Under the pieces are notes generated by a model that worked only from the letters and a program-made list of their open reading frames with translations, made no database searches and was not told the origin of the DNA. Shown here piece by piece: positions 51,629-60,190 of a DNA stretch of 64,000 nt. Both the position numbers and the translations under genes were made by a program. Position 1 is the stretch's first letter. The number at the start of each line of letters is the position of its first letter. Source of the DNA: Hoylesella nanceiensis DSM 19126 = JCM 15639 (lineage in GTDB: Bacteria > Bacteroidota > Bacteroidia > Bacteroidales > Bacteroidaceae); the NCBI RefSeq assembly GCF_000379965.1, contig NZ_KB904334.1:1-64000 (forward strand), given 5' to 3'.

Positions 51629-52969
51629 ATGAAGATTATCATTGTTGGAGTTTATGCCATTGGTACCCACTTGGCAGAGTTATTATCTCGTAATAACGAA
51701 GAAGTCGTATTAATAGACAATAATCCAGACAACCTTGTTCGTCTAGATAGAGACTTCGATTTACTTACTATTTGTGCAGAACCAACCAGCATTAAGGCCC
51801 TAAAAGATGCGGGTGCAGAACATGCCGACTTGCTTATTGCGGTTACTCCACAAGAAACTGTCAATATAAATATATGCGTATTGGCAAAGAACTTGGGGAC
51901 AAAACGAACCGTTGCAAAGATAGATAGTTTAGAATATCTTAACGAAGGCATGGATAAATTCTTCAAACAAGTGGGCGTCGACTCACTTATTTATCCTGAA
52001 ATGCTTGCTGCAAAGGACATTATATCAGGCCTAAAGATGAGTTGGGTGCGTCAACGTTGGGACATTCACAATGGTGCTTTGGTGATGCTTAGTATCAAAT
52101 TGCGAGAAGGTTGCACCATATTGAATCAACCACTCAAAAGCATTAGCGAGCATAAAGAGCCTTATCACATTGTAGCCATACGTCGTGGAGATGAGACTAT
52201 CGTTCCTGGTGGAGACGATGAACTAAAACTTTATGACCTTGTTTACTTCATGACCACCAAAAATTATATTCCCTATATTCGCAAAGTTGTAGGTAAAGAA
52301 GACTACGACGATGTGAAAAACGTTATGATTATGGGCGGAGGTAACACCTCAGTGCGTGTTGCTTCGACCCTACCAAGCTATATGTCGGCTAAAATTATCG
52401 AGTTAGACGAAGCGAGATGCGAAGAACTTAACGAGCTACTCGATAGCGACACGATGGTAATTAATGGCGACGGAAGAGACATTGGCTTGTTAAAAGAAGA
52501 AGGAATACGCAACACTCAAGCCTTTGTTGCAGTAACTCCCAATGTCGAAACCAATATTCTTGCTTGCTTAACTGCTAAAAGACTCGGTGTAAGAAAGACC
52601 GTTGCGCTGGTGGATAACATTGATTATATCAGTATGGCAGAGAGCCTTGACATCGGAACAATTGTGAATAAGAAGACCATTGCGGCAAGTGAAATCTACC
52701 AAATGATGCTCGATCCCAATGCGAACAACATGAGATTCATCATGACTTCGAATGCAGACATCGCAGAATTCAAGGTTCAAGAAGGTTCAAAAATCACCAA
52801 AAAGAAAGTCTACGAGCTTGGTTTACCAACCGGATTAACCTTAGGTGGACTTGTAAGAAACGGCGAAGGTATGCTTATTAGCGGTGGAACTCAGATTGAA
52901 GCAGGCGACATTGTGATGGTATTCTGTCACGATTTACGAATAACAAAGATAGAAAGATACTTTAATTAA
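51629..52969 (+). CDS. trkA: Trk potassium uptake regulatory subunit TrkA
   Basis: This 446-residue cytosolic gating subunit has two RCK units. The first Rossmann domain starts at residue 1 (MKIIIVGVYAIGTHLAELLSRNNEEVVLID), with VYAIGTHL in place of the usual GAGxVG pattern. The second starts near residue 230 (NVMIMGGGNTSVRVASTLP), and each is followed by a TrkA-C domain (VPGGDDELKLYDLVYFM; SGGTQIEAGDIVMVF). It binds the TrkH channel encoded 7 bp downstream. It begins 1 bp after dxs. Confidence 0.95.
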   Translation: MKIIIVGVYAIGTHLAELLSRNNEEVVLIDNNPDNLVRLDRDFDLLTICAEPTSIKALKDAGAEHADLLIAVTPQETVNINICVLAKNLGTKRTVAKIDSLEYLNEGMDKFFKQVGVDSLIYPEMLAAKDIISGLKMSWVRQRWDIHNGALVMLSIKLREGCTILNQPLKSISEHKEPYHIVAIRRGDETIVPGGDDELKLYDLVYFMTTKNYIPYIRKVVGKEDYDDVKNVMIMGGGNTSVRVASTLPSYMSAKIIELDEARCEELNELLDSDTMVINGDGRDIGLLKEEGIRNTQAFVAVTPNVETNILACLTAKRLGVRKTVALVDNIDYISMAESLDIGTIVNKKTIAASEIYQMMLDPNANNMRFIMTSNADIAEFKVQEGSKITKKKVYELGLPTGLTLGGLVRNGEGMLISGGTQIEAGDIVMVFCHDLRITKIERYFN

Positions 52970-52976
52970 GATTGAG

Positions 52977-54434
52977 ATGATTAATTGGAAGATTATATTT
53001 AAGATTCTAGGTTCATTATTATTTATCGAAACAGCCCTACTCCTTAGTAGCGTTGCCGTATCGCTTTTCTATCATGAATTCGATTCTTTAGCTTTTATTG
53101 TATCCTCATTAATTACTCTTTTCTTTGCTTTCTTTTTCCGTTCATTAGGAAATGAAGCAGAAAATAGCATGTCGAGACGTGACGCTTACTTAGTTGTTAC
53201 ACTCTCGTGGACCATCTTTAGTATCTTTGGTTCATTACCTTTTATGATAACAGGAGCCATACCTCATTTCACCGATGCTTTTTTTGAAACGATATCGGGC
53301 TTCACAACCACAGGAGCAACTATCATAGACGATGTTGAATCCTTACCTCATGGATTACTTTTTTGGCGTTCAATGACCCATTGGATAGGTGGATTAGGAA
53401 TTGTATTCTTTACCATTGCCCTTCTTCCATCACTTGTTGGCGGTTCAGTTAAGATCTTCTCAGCTGAAGCAACGGGCCCTATTCAGTCAAAGTTACACCC
53501 CCGTTTAAGTACAAGTTCTAAATGGATTTGGAGCGTTTACCTCATTCTCACTATTGCATGTGTCCTTAGTTTCAAGCTATGTGGAATGGGATTATTCGAC
53601 AGTATCAATTATTCTATGGCCATTGCAGCCACAGGAGGCTTCTCAACTCACAACAGTAGTATTCTTTATTTCCACTCTTCTACGATAGAATACCTTTCTA
53701 TTTTCTTCTGTTTTGTGTCAGGAGTCAACTTCACTTTATTGTATATGGCAGTAGCGAAGCTACGTTTTAAGGCCTTATTCCGCAATGCAGAGTTCATATT
53801 CTATTGCTCAATTATCTTAGGCTTCACCGCTTTCATCATGTTCGAGCTAATTTATCGCAACGGATATGAGTTAGAAAAGGCATTCAGAAGTAGTCTTTTC
53901 CAAGTTGTTTCTTTCATCACCACCACAGGACTCTTTAGCGATGACGCAGGTAAATGGCCCCATGTCACTTGGGTAGTCTTAGCAATGTGTATGTTCTTCG
54001 GCTCTTGTTCAGGTAGTACAAGTGGAGGTTTAAAATGTGTTCGAGGCGTATTGATTCTCAAAATTATATCTAATCAGTTCAAACAGATCTTGCATCCCAA
54101 TGCCGTTTTACCGCTAAAGATCGACGGAACAAATATCGAAGTTCGTAAACGTGTCACCCTATTGGCTTTCCTTGCCGTTTACTTGATATTGGCAGTGATA
54201 GCTGCTTTCGTGATGATTGCAGCGGGAGTAGACAACACCAACGCCATTACCATTGCATTAAGTTGTATGAGTAATGTTGGACCAACATTGGGTATCGAAA
54301 TAGGTCCTACGATGTCGTGGAGCATTTTGCCCGACTTCGCCAAGTGGATTTGCTCTGCTTTGATGCTGATAGGACGTTTAGAGATATTTACCGTGCTTGT
54401 TATTCTTACTCCAGAGTTTTGGAAGAAGACCTAA
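52977..54434 (+). CDS. trkH: Trk potassium uptake channel subunit TrkH
   Basis: This 485-residue inner membrane protein has about 10-12 transmembrane helices. It carries the repeated selectivity-filter segments of the SKT family (SGFTTTGATI, AIAATGGFSTH, ITTTGLFSDD, SNVGPTLG), plus MTHWIGGLGIVFF and GSCSGSTSGGLKCVRGV. Together with TrkA it imports K+. The start at 52977 gives MINWKIIFKILGSLLF. Confidence 0.96.
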   Translation: MINWKIIFKILGSLLFIETALLLSSVAVSLFYHEFDSLAFIVSSLITLFFAFFFRSLGNEAENSMSRRDAYLVVTLSWTIFSIFGSLPFMITGAIPHFTDAFFETISGFTTTGATIIDDVESLPHGLLFWRSMTHWIGGLGIVFFTIALLPSLVGGSVKIFSAEATGPIQSKLHPRLSTSSKWIWSVYLILTIACVLSFKLCGMGLFDSINYSMAIAATGGFSTHNSSILYFHSSTIEYLSIFFCFVSGVNFTLLYMAVAKLRFKALFRNAEFIFYCSIILGFTAFIMFELIYRNGYELEKAFRSSLFQVVSFITTTGLFSDDAGKWPHVTWVVLAMCMFFGSCSGSTSGGLKCVRGVLILKIISNQFKQILHPNAVLPLKIDGTNIEVRKRVTLLAFLAVYLILAVIAAFVMIAAGVDNTNAITIALSCMSNVGPTLGIEIGPTMSWSILPDFAKWICSALMLIGRLEIFTVLVILTPEFWKKT

Positions 54435-54539
54435 AAGCAAGCCCTAACCATTTGTTTTAGCTACTTTTGTTCATCGCAGTTCTTATTTTTTGCCCGCAAT
54501 TCTTCATTAACATTCGTTGGCAGATAGAATAAAAACAGC

Positions 54540-54547
54540 TAACTTTG
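54540..54547 (+). promoter_or_regulatory. Predicted -7 element of the TonB-receptor operon
   Basis: TAACTTTG matches TAnnTTTG, 43 bp upstream of ATG 54591. Confidence 0.5.
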
Positions 54548-54590
54548 CACTGCTTTTGCAATAGTGCAAGGCACAATTATAAAACAAAGT

Positions 54591-56660
54591 ATGTATAAAA
54601 CAATTTTCAACAAGCGCAATAGCATCTTGTTTAAGCGTTTCTCAAACAAGGGCTATTCTCTTTTTTCTGTGCTTAGAAAAGAGGTTCTTATCGGTACTTT
54701 AAGCGTTGCTACACTCACAAACGCTAAGGCTCAAAGCATTAGTGTGAATGAAGCAAAGACCGATTCTACTGTTCTTGGGAAGGAAAAAGAGGTTGATCTC
54801 AGTGAAGTTCTTATCACTGCGTCACGTGCTCCGCTGACAGTTGCTCAGCAATCGAGAATGGTTAAGGTGCTTGGTAGCGAAGAAATTCGTGCCATCGCAG
54901 CACAAAGTGTTAACGACTTATTGAAACATGTTATTGCAATTGATGTGCGACAACGTGGTGCAATAGGTGCTCAAACGGATATAAGTCTACGTGGTGGAAC
55001 CTTCGAACAAGTGGCAATACTTGTGAATGGCATTAATATTGGCGACCCACAAACAGGACATAATGCTTTTGATATACCCGTTGACATGAGCCAAATAGAA
55101 CGAATTGAGGTGTTAGAAGGCCCTGCAGGCAGAGTTTACGGAACCTCTTCGCTATTAGGAGCCATTAACATCATCACCAAACTAACCAAAGACAACAACG
55201 TAAGAGCATTTGCCAAAGCCGGCTCTTATGGTTTCTTTTCAGGCGGAGCAGCACTCAATCTTTCTCAATCTCACTTCACCAACGCACTATCGGCAAGTTA
55301 CACCCGAAGCGATGGCTATTCGGTTAGCTCTAAAGGTCATCACAACATGGATTTTGAAGGAGGCAAAGCTTTTTATCAAGGCAGATATAACACCGATTTA
55401 TTGCAATTGAACTGGCATGCAGGATTAAGTAGTAAAGGCTGGGGTTCGAATCTTTTTTATGGCGCATCAGACGATCAATACGAACACACCTTTAAAACAT
55501 TCACCGCTTTGCAGGCTGACACTAAAAAGGGATTCATGAAACTTCATGGTGCAATATATTGGAATAGAAACGAAGATAGATATGAATGGCATCGTGGAAA
55601 CGAAAACCCTGTGCCCTTTAACTATGCTCGTTCGAATGTTTATGGCACCAACATCAATACTTATTTCGACTGGACTGCAGGCAAAACTGCTATCGGCTTA
55701 GACCTCAGACAAGAAGACCTTGTGAGCACAACACTTGGCGAATTGATGGCGAAAGCAAAACACATTTCGGGCACCAACAGAGATTATACTAAGGAGTTTA
55801 ATAGAACAAACGTTTCGATTTTCTTCGAACACAACTTAATTCTCGATAAGTTCAGTGCTTCATTGGGCATTATCAGCTCGTATAACTCGTGGATTAAAGG
55901 CGGAATGAGAGTATATCCTGGTATCGACATCGCCTACCAATTGCTCCCTACCCTAAAGGTCTACGCCTCTTATAACTCATCACTTCGCTTGCCAACAGCC
56001 ACCGAATTGTTTTATAAATACAAGGGATTTGAGCCCAACAAATATCTAAAACCTGAAGAACTTTCGGCTTTTGAATTAGGAGTAAAGCACCAAACACCTG
56101 TATTAACAGCATCGGCAAAGGTGTATTTCAATCATCTTCGCAATCAAATAGACTGGATTGGCTCTACAGATGCAACAGGAAACTTTGTTTGGAAGAGTGT
56201 TAACTTTGGTAAGATCAATAGCGTTGGAACAGAATTAGCGCTCGATTTGCGCTTGCAACAGCTATGGCCTACCCAAAAGATAATGAAAAACTTCTCGATC
56301 GCTTATGCACATATTCATCAAAATTCGCACAAAGATGCAGGATTACAAAGTCGCTATGTGCTCGAATATCTTCGCAATAAGCTGTCGGCAAGTTTAGCTT
56401 TATCGCCTTTGAAAGATCTTAATACCACCATAATGTATCGTTATCTCGACCGCACAGGCAGCGTGGTAATCTCGCCAACTCAAACCGAAAAATATCGTCC
56501 TTATGGTGTTTTCGATTGCCGTGTGTCACTTGATAAACCTCGATATAGCTGCTTTGTTGAAGCCAACAACCTCTTCAACAAGAAGTATTACGACTATGGT
56601 AGAATTCCACAACCTGGCTTTTGGATTATGGCAGGAGCCTCTTTCAATATCAACTTATGA
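54591..56660 (+). CDS. TonB-dependent receptor (non-SusC, BtuB/CirA-like)
   Basis: The start at 54591 (MYKTIFNKRNSILFKRF) is preferred over GTG 54564. The 689-residue protein has a long signal sequence ending near ...NAKAQ. A TonB-box-like stretch (VDLSEVLITASRAP) leads into the plug domain (SVNDLLKHVIAIDVRQRGAIGAQTDISLRGGTFEQ, NGINIGDPQTGHN, EVLEGPAGRVYGTSSLLGAINI), and a 22-strand-sized barrel ends with GFWIMAGASFNINL. It lacks a CNA-B domain, so it is not SusC-like. The family includes metal, haem and cobalamin transporters; the substrate is unclear. Its stop overlaps the next start (ATGATG). Confidence 0.92.
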   Translation: MYKTIFNKRNSILFKRFSNKGYSLFSVLRKEVLIGTLSVATLTNAKAQSISVNEAKTDSTVLGKEKEVDLSEVLITASRAPLTVAQQSRMVKVLGSEEIRAIAAQSVNDLLKHVIAIDVRQRGAIGAQTDISLRGGTFEQVAILVNGINIGDPQTGHNAFDIPVDMSQIERIEVLEGPAGRVYGTSSLLGAINIITKLTKDNNVRAFAKAGSYGFFSGGAALNLSQSHFTNALSASYTRSDGYSVSSKGHHNMDFEGGKAFYQGRYNTDLLQLNWHAGLSSKGWGSNLFYGASDDQYEHTFKTFTALQADTKKGFMKLHGAIYWNRNEDRYEWHRGNENPVPFNYARSNVYGTNINTYFDWTAGKTAIGLDLRQEDLVSTTLGELMAKAKHISGTNRDYTKEFNRTNVSIFFEHNLILDKFSASLGIISSYNSWIKGGMRVYPGIDIAYQLLPTLKVYASYNSSLRLPTATELFYKYKGFEPNKYLKPEELSAFELGVKHQTPVLTASAKVYFNHLRNQIDWIGSTDATGNFVWKSVNFGKINSVGTELALDLRLQQLWPTQKIMKNFSIAYAHIHQNSHKDAGLQSRYVLEYLRNKLSASLALSPLKDLNTTIMYRYLDRTGSVVISPTQTEKYRPYGVFDCRVSLDKPRYSCFVEANNLFNKKYYDYGRIPQPGFWIMAGASFNINL

Positions 56661-57316
56661 TGAAGTATCTATTAGTGGCTCTCCTCTCGTGTTTCGTGTG
56701 CATTGCATGCGACAAGCAAGAGGAAGAAAGAATGACCGATGTTACTACAACATCTGCGTTGAAAGAGGGCGATCTTTTATTTTGCGTGCAACAAAATAAG
56801 AATGCCATTAGCGAGGTAACACAGGGTTTTAATGGTGAGAATATTCCTCACGTGGCTATCTTTCACAACGATTCTACGGGTAGTTTTGCACTCGAAGCCT
56901 CTTTTATGGGCGTGAAATTAACTCCTATCGATAAGTTTAAAAAGTGGCTTAAGTTGAACAAAGTGCCTTATGTTTTGGTAGGACGACTAAAGAATCGTGA
57001 CAATATTGAGGCGTCGGTGCAAAACGCTATGAAGTATATCGGAAAGCGTTATGACTTTAAGTTCGATTCGACCGACGACGAGATTTACTGCAGTGAGCTT
57101 ATTCAACTATGTTATAAGGACAAAGCTGACAACCTGATTTTTAAGCCTATCCCCATGAGTTTCCATGATAGTACGGGCGTTGTGACCGACTATTGGAAGA
57201 AATATTATGCTCGTTGGAAGATGGAAGTGCCCGAAGGAGCACCAGGAAGCAATCCTGGTAACTTGTCGATGAGCGACCAACTCAACATTGTTCATCGTTG
57301 GTTCTACGACAACTAA
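56657..57316 (+). CDS. YiiX-like permuted papain (NlpC/P60 superfamily) lipoprotein
   Basis: The start ATG 56657 lies inside the stop region of the TonB-receptor gene, giving a translationally coupled pair. The 220-residue protein has a lipobox (VCIAC, Cys18). The YiiX/YebB-like permuted papain fold is shown by EGDLLFCVQ, the catalytic-type His in NIPHVAIFH, the segment YIGKRYDFKF and the Cys in EIYCSELIQLCY. Enzymes of this group cleave peptide or amide bonds in cell-wall or lipid substrates. It ends at a terminator. Coupling to a receptor hints at processing of the imported ligand, which is inferred. Confidence 0.8.
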   Translation: MMKYLLVALLSCFVCIACDKQEEERMTDVTTTSALKEGDLLFCVQQNKNAISEVTQGFNGENIPHVAIFHNDSTGSFALEASFMGVKLTPIDKFKKWLKLNKVPYVLVGRLKNRDNIEASVQNAMKYIGKRYDFKFDSTDDEIYCSELIQLCYKDKADNLIFKPIPMSFHDSTGVVTDYWKKYYARWKMEVPEGAPGSNPGNLSMSDQLNIVHRWFYDN

Positions 57317-57384
57317 CGCTTCGTTCTTCTGCAACGAAATACTGAAAATCAATTGATTTGAGCTTTTCGAGCAGAAAACCCCAC

Positions 57385-57424
57385 AAGGTTTGGCGCAGAT
57401 AATGCCACTGCACCAAACCTTTTT
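57385..57424 (+). terminator. Rho-independent terminator after the YiiX-like gene
   Basis: AAGGTTTGGCGCA pairs with TGCACCAAACCTT (one G-U pair) and ends in a T tract. Confidence 0.82.
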
Positions 57425-57483
57425 CTTCGCTCTTTCTCAACATCTCTCCCCTCTTTCTTACCGCAATACAACACCATCACTCC

Positions 57484-57571
57484 CTAAAAGCTATGACTTT
57501 GCCGTGCAAAAAGAATGCTTTTATCGTGCAATTGCACTACTATTATGGTGCAAAAACTATGCTTTTACCGA
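57484..57571. repeat. 22-bp periodic intergenic repeat array, locus H (4 units)
   Basis: Units begin at 57484, 57506, 57528 and 57550, exactly 22 bp apart. Examples are GCAAAAAGAATGCTTTTATC and GCAAAAACTATGCTTTTACC. Confidence 0.88.
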
Positions 57572-57897
57572 ATAAGAATCTGCCACATAGTTATCGGCAT
57601 ATCATTACAAGAAAAAGAGAGTTGTTGTATGTATAAGCCATATATTTAGTAAACGAACAAGAGAGCATAGCTATCAAAAGATAACAGTAATGCACAAGCG
57701 CATAAACAACTAACACATTTAATATTATTACCTATCGCTATAGCCTCTAACAGGGGTACACTTTTATGAGCAATAGATATAACGAAAGTGCCAAAAGAAA
57801 TAAACAAGGAGAAAGATTTCCATCACATAGGAGAGGAAAAAGAGTAAGGGAAAAGCAAAATTCACAAGAGAACAAATAAAATTGAAAAGAGGTTTTC

Positions 57898-57948
57898 TAA
57901 GTATTTTTATGATGATACTACCTATACAACATTATCATAGAATACTTA
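57898..57948. repeat. Imperfect inverted repeat upstream of Kiwa-like genes
   Basis: TAAGTATTTTTATGATGAT (57898-57916) faces ATTATCATAGAATACTTA (57931-57948). The arms match apart from a few positions around a 14-nt loop. It lies near the left limit of the AT-rich defence segment and might be a terminator, operator or mobile-element remnant. Confidence 0.4.
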
Positions 57949-58223
57949 AAATTAAACCAAGTTAAACATTTAGCTTGATTTTTTATTCAGAAATGATTGT
58001 TTTTCAAAAGAAAATATTATCTTTACAAATAGAGGACAAACGTTTTTACTTGACTGAGTTTTTCACATACTACATATTCTGTTAATGATATTTCTAAACC
58101 TAGTGTACTGGGATATAATAGTATCTTTCAGAAATTCTAACAATTCGTATATTCAAACCTGTCTATATCTCGTTTTCCGAAGTACAAATACTTTGAAGAA
58201 ATAGAAACTATAACATAATAAAT

Positions 58224-58817
58224 ATGCTACAAAACATCCCAAAGATATTATTCACATTAACTGTAACTGCTCCAACTTTTTTGTCTTTAGCGCTTACTGG
58301 TATCGTTAAAGATCATGAAAAATACTTTAGCGAATGGAAGGTATTATGGGGTAACCATATTTGCCCCAACAGTTTTGATTGGTGGGCAATCAATTTAAGC
58401 CTATTTTTTATGTTCCTATGCACAATATTACTTGCAGCTTATCTTAACAAAAAATATGAACGTTCAGAGGAAGGCCTAACAATAACAGTCACCTCTTATT
58501 CAAATCTGTCACAAAATAGCGGAGAACAGATTCTGTCATCAGCCATACCATGGCTTACTATATCTACAGATAACCTTGATTTTAAGATTTTGTTTTTTTG
58601 CATAATATTACAGTGTTGCTTTATAGCAATTAGTAGTTATAATAATAACAATTATAATATTATCTGTTCAATGTTGGGCTATCGCCACTATGAAGTCCAT
58701 ACAAAGGAAAATACATACATATTACTCTCTAAAAAATGTATTAAAAACAAGACGGAAATAACACGATATTCTGACATAACCGATTACATGGGATTAATTA
58801 TTAAAAATAAAGAATAG
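58224..58817 (+). CDS. kwaA: Putative Kiwa anti-phage protein KwaA (membrane component)
   Basis: This 197-residue protein has hydrophobic helices at about 8-27, 54-74 and 120-138, with another possible one at 100-113, consistent with the four-helix KwaA membrane protein. The C-terminal part contains CSMLGYRHYEVHTKENTYIL, resembling the LGY-FY...Y-L pattern I associate with KwaA. The identification rests mainly on the gene immediately after it (2-bp gap), which looks like KwaB. In known Kiwa systems KwaA senses phage attack at the membrane and recruits KwaB. The coding sequence is markedly more AT-rich than the flanking housekeeping genes, which fits horizontal acquisition. Confidence 0.6.
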   Translation: MLQNIPKILFTLTVTAPTFLSLALTGIVKDHEKYFSEWKVLWGNHICPNSFDWWAINLSLFFMFLCTILLAAYLNKKYERSEEGLTITVTSYSNLSQNSGEQILSSAIPWLTISTDNLDFKILFFCIILQCCFIAISSYNNNNYNIICSMLGYRHYEVHTKENTYILLSKKCIKNKTEITRYSDITDYMGLIIKNKE

Positions 58818-58819
58818 AT

Positions 58820-59671
58820 ATGAGCCAATTTTACGCTTTAATGTCAGACAACACTGTGAAGTATATTTCACTCAATGAGGATGTGGTTAATGATATTAGA
58901 GATATTTTTATCAGTGGTGCAGCGAGTTTGAAAACTGCGGAAATGGAAGAAGATGAATTTAATGGAGATATAATGGCAAGAAAAGGAGAAAACATTACTT
59001 ATGTAAATTTCTTCTTGCCAGACGACTTCAGTAGAATACCTGACAATCAAGCAGATATGTCTGAATATAATATAGAGGAAGATATTCCTAAAAGTATTTT
59101 CTGGTATGAAGAAGGGAGATACCTTTTTCAAGTATTTAACAAAAGAAACATATTAAAGCGTAAAACTGTCTTGAAAGTTGAATACGGGAATTCTTTTGCA
59201 AAAATGCAAGAAAGGGCGTTTGTAATTGAAGAAAAGGTTAATGCCATATATGAAAATGGTAAGCTTTATTTTGAGAGTTATACAAGTGCAAATCAGATTT
59301 TTCCTTTATTAGATTTTGTGAAGGAGGCTACTGATGGAGAAATTGAATCTTTCGGAAAAAACAAAAACTTAAAAGCTAATGCTGGCCGTATTAAAAAGAT
59401 TGCAAATGTTAAGACCAGAAGACTAATCAAAGTATTATCATCTACAACAAATGTCTCAACATTTATAGGTAAATCCCTTCGGACAAAAAAAAATCTCTTA
59501 AAGAAATATGGTATAAAAGCCCAGATTAATAATGCGGGAAAACTTATCCTTCCTACTCATAATGTATCAGAACTTAATAGAACATTAGAATTTCTAAATG
59601 AAGACATTTTTAGAGGAGTAATAACAAATAGCTTATATCGCTCTAACTCTAAAAAGAAAGACACCAGATAA
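58820..59671 (+). CDS. kwaB: Putative Kiwa anti-phage protein KwaB (DUF4868)
   Basis: This 283-residue soluble protein has the DUF4868 pattern by eye. There is an N-terminal alpha/beta region, a central segment VNAIYENGKLYFESYTSANQIFPLL (a 'define, display, form-f' strand pair typical of the family), and a C-terminal block KKYGIKAQINNAGKLILP followed by LEFLNEDIFRGVITNSLYRSNSKKK, whose last part resembles the usual T-x-x-Y...SK ending. The KwaB of E. coli is about 30 residues longer. It follows the membrane protein gene by 2 bp, the standard Kiwa order. KwaB is described as the effector that acts on phage DNA replication and transcription. Confidence 0.68.
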   Translation: MSQFYALMSDNTVKYISLNEDVVNDIRDIFISGAASLKTAEMEEDEFNGDIMARKGENITYVNFFLPDDFSRIPDNQADMSEYNIEEDIPKSIFWYEEGRYLFQVFNKRNILKRKTVLKVEYGNSFAKMQERAFVIEEKVNAIYENGKLYFESYTSANQIFPLLDFVKEATDGEIESFGKNKNLKANAGRIKKIANVKTRRLIKVLSSTTNVSTFIGKSLRTKKNLLKKYGIKAQINNAGKLILPTHNVSELNRTLEFLNEDIFRGVITNSLYRSNSKKKDTR

Positions 59672-59890
59672 AATTATATAAGGAAAGCCTATGGCATTAG
59701 TAATCAGAAAGCAAATAAAGAATTAATTGAGTATATTCTAGCCTAGAGCCTTTATCTCTCCTTTTCAAAGAATTCGCTTTACAGAAAAATAAATGTATTT
59801 TGCTAAAAGAATATGGCGCAATCTACCTGGGTACTAATAAAAGACTCTCTTTATTTTTGACAAATTAGGCTATATAAAATTATCTTAAGG

Positions 59891-59912
59891 TGCAAAAATT
59901 ATGCTTTTCATT
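59891..59912. repeat. Single 22-bp repeat unit, locus I
   Basis: GTGCAAAAATTATGCTTTTC fits the unit consensus of the arrays; neighbouring 22-bp windows do not. Confidence 0.5.
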
Positions 59913-59992
59913 CTCCTCTCCCACTCTCTTTATAATCCTTTACTTGTCAATCAATTACAAGAAGACGGCAAATCAAGTTTAAATATATGGGA

Positions 59993-60028
59993 ATAAAAAA
60001 ATGGACTTCATTTTATTGAAGTCCATTT
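59993..60028 (-). terminator. Terminator of the der end of the minus-strand cluster
   Basis: On the minus strand AAATGGACTTCA pairs with TGAAGTCCATTT around a 6-nt loop and runs into TTTTTTATT. Confidence 0.85.
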
Positions 60029-60190
60029 CATATCTTTTCAAAGTTGATTCACATAAGAACTGAGAATCAATCTCTTTTCAAATCAAATTGTTCATCATTC
60101 GTTTTTATACGCTTTCCGCTCTACACTGCAACCAAAAGGCTGCGGTTATGGAGCGTGTTTGGCGTGAAATGATGCCGAAAAGAACGGCGA

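Larger units (their letters stand above)
57317..58223. other. Long intergenic region before the Kiwa-like genes
   Basis: It contains a terminator (57385-57424), repeat array H (57484-57571), an imperfect inverted repeat (57898-57948) and very AT-rich sequence before 58224. A 37-codon basic ORF at 57766-57879 is not supported. No other gene is seen. Confidence 0.6.
59672..60190. other. Intergenic region between kwaB and der
   Basis: No gene is seen. It contains one 22-bp repeat unit at 59891-59912 and the der terminator at 59993-60028. Confidence 0.6.

Noticed and set aside
57766-57879. 37-codon basic ORF (MSNRYNESAKRNKQGERF...)
   Set aside because: It is very short, made of Lys/Arg/Asn from AT-rich DNA, without a recognisable promoter or homologue; I could not separate it from chance.
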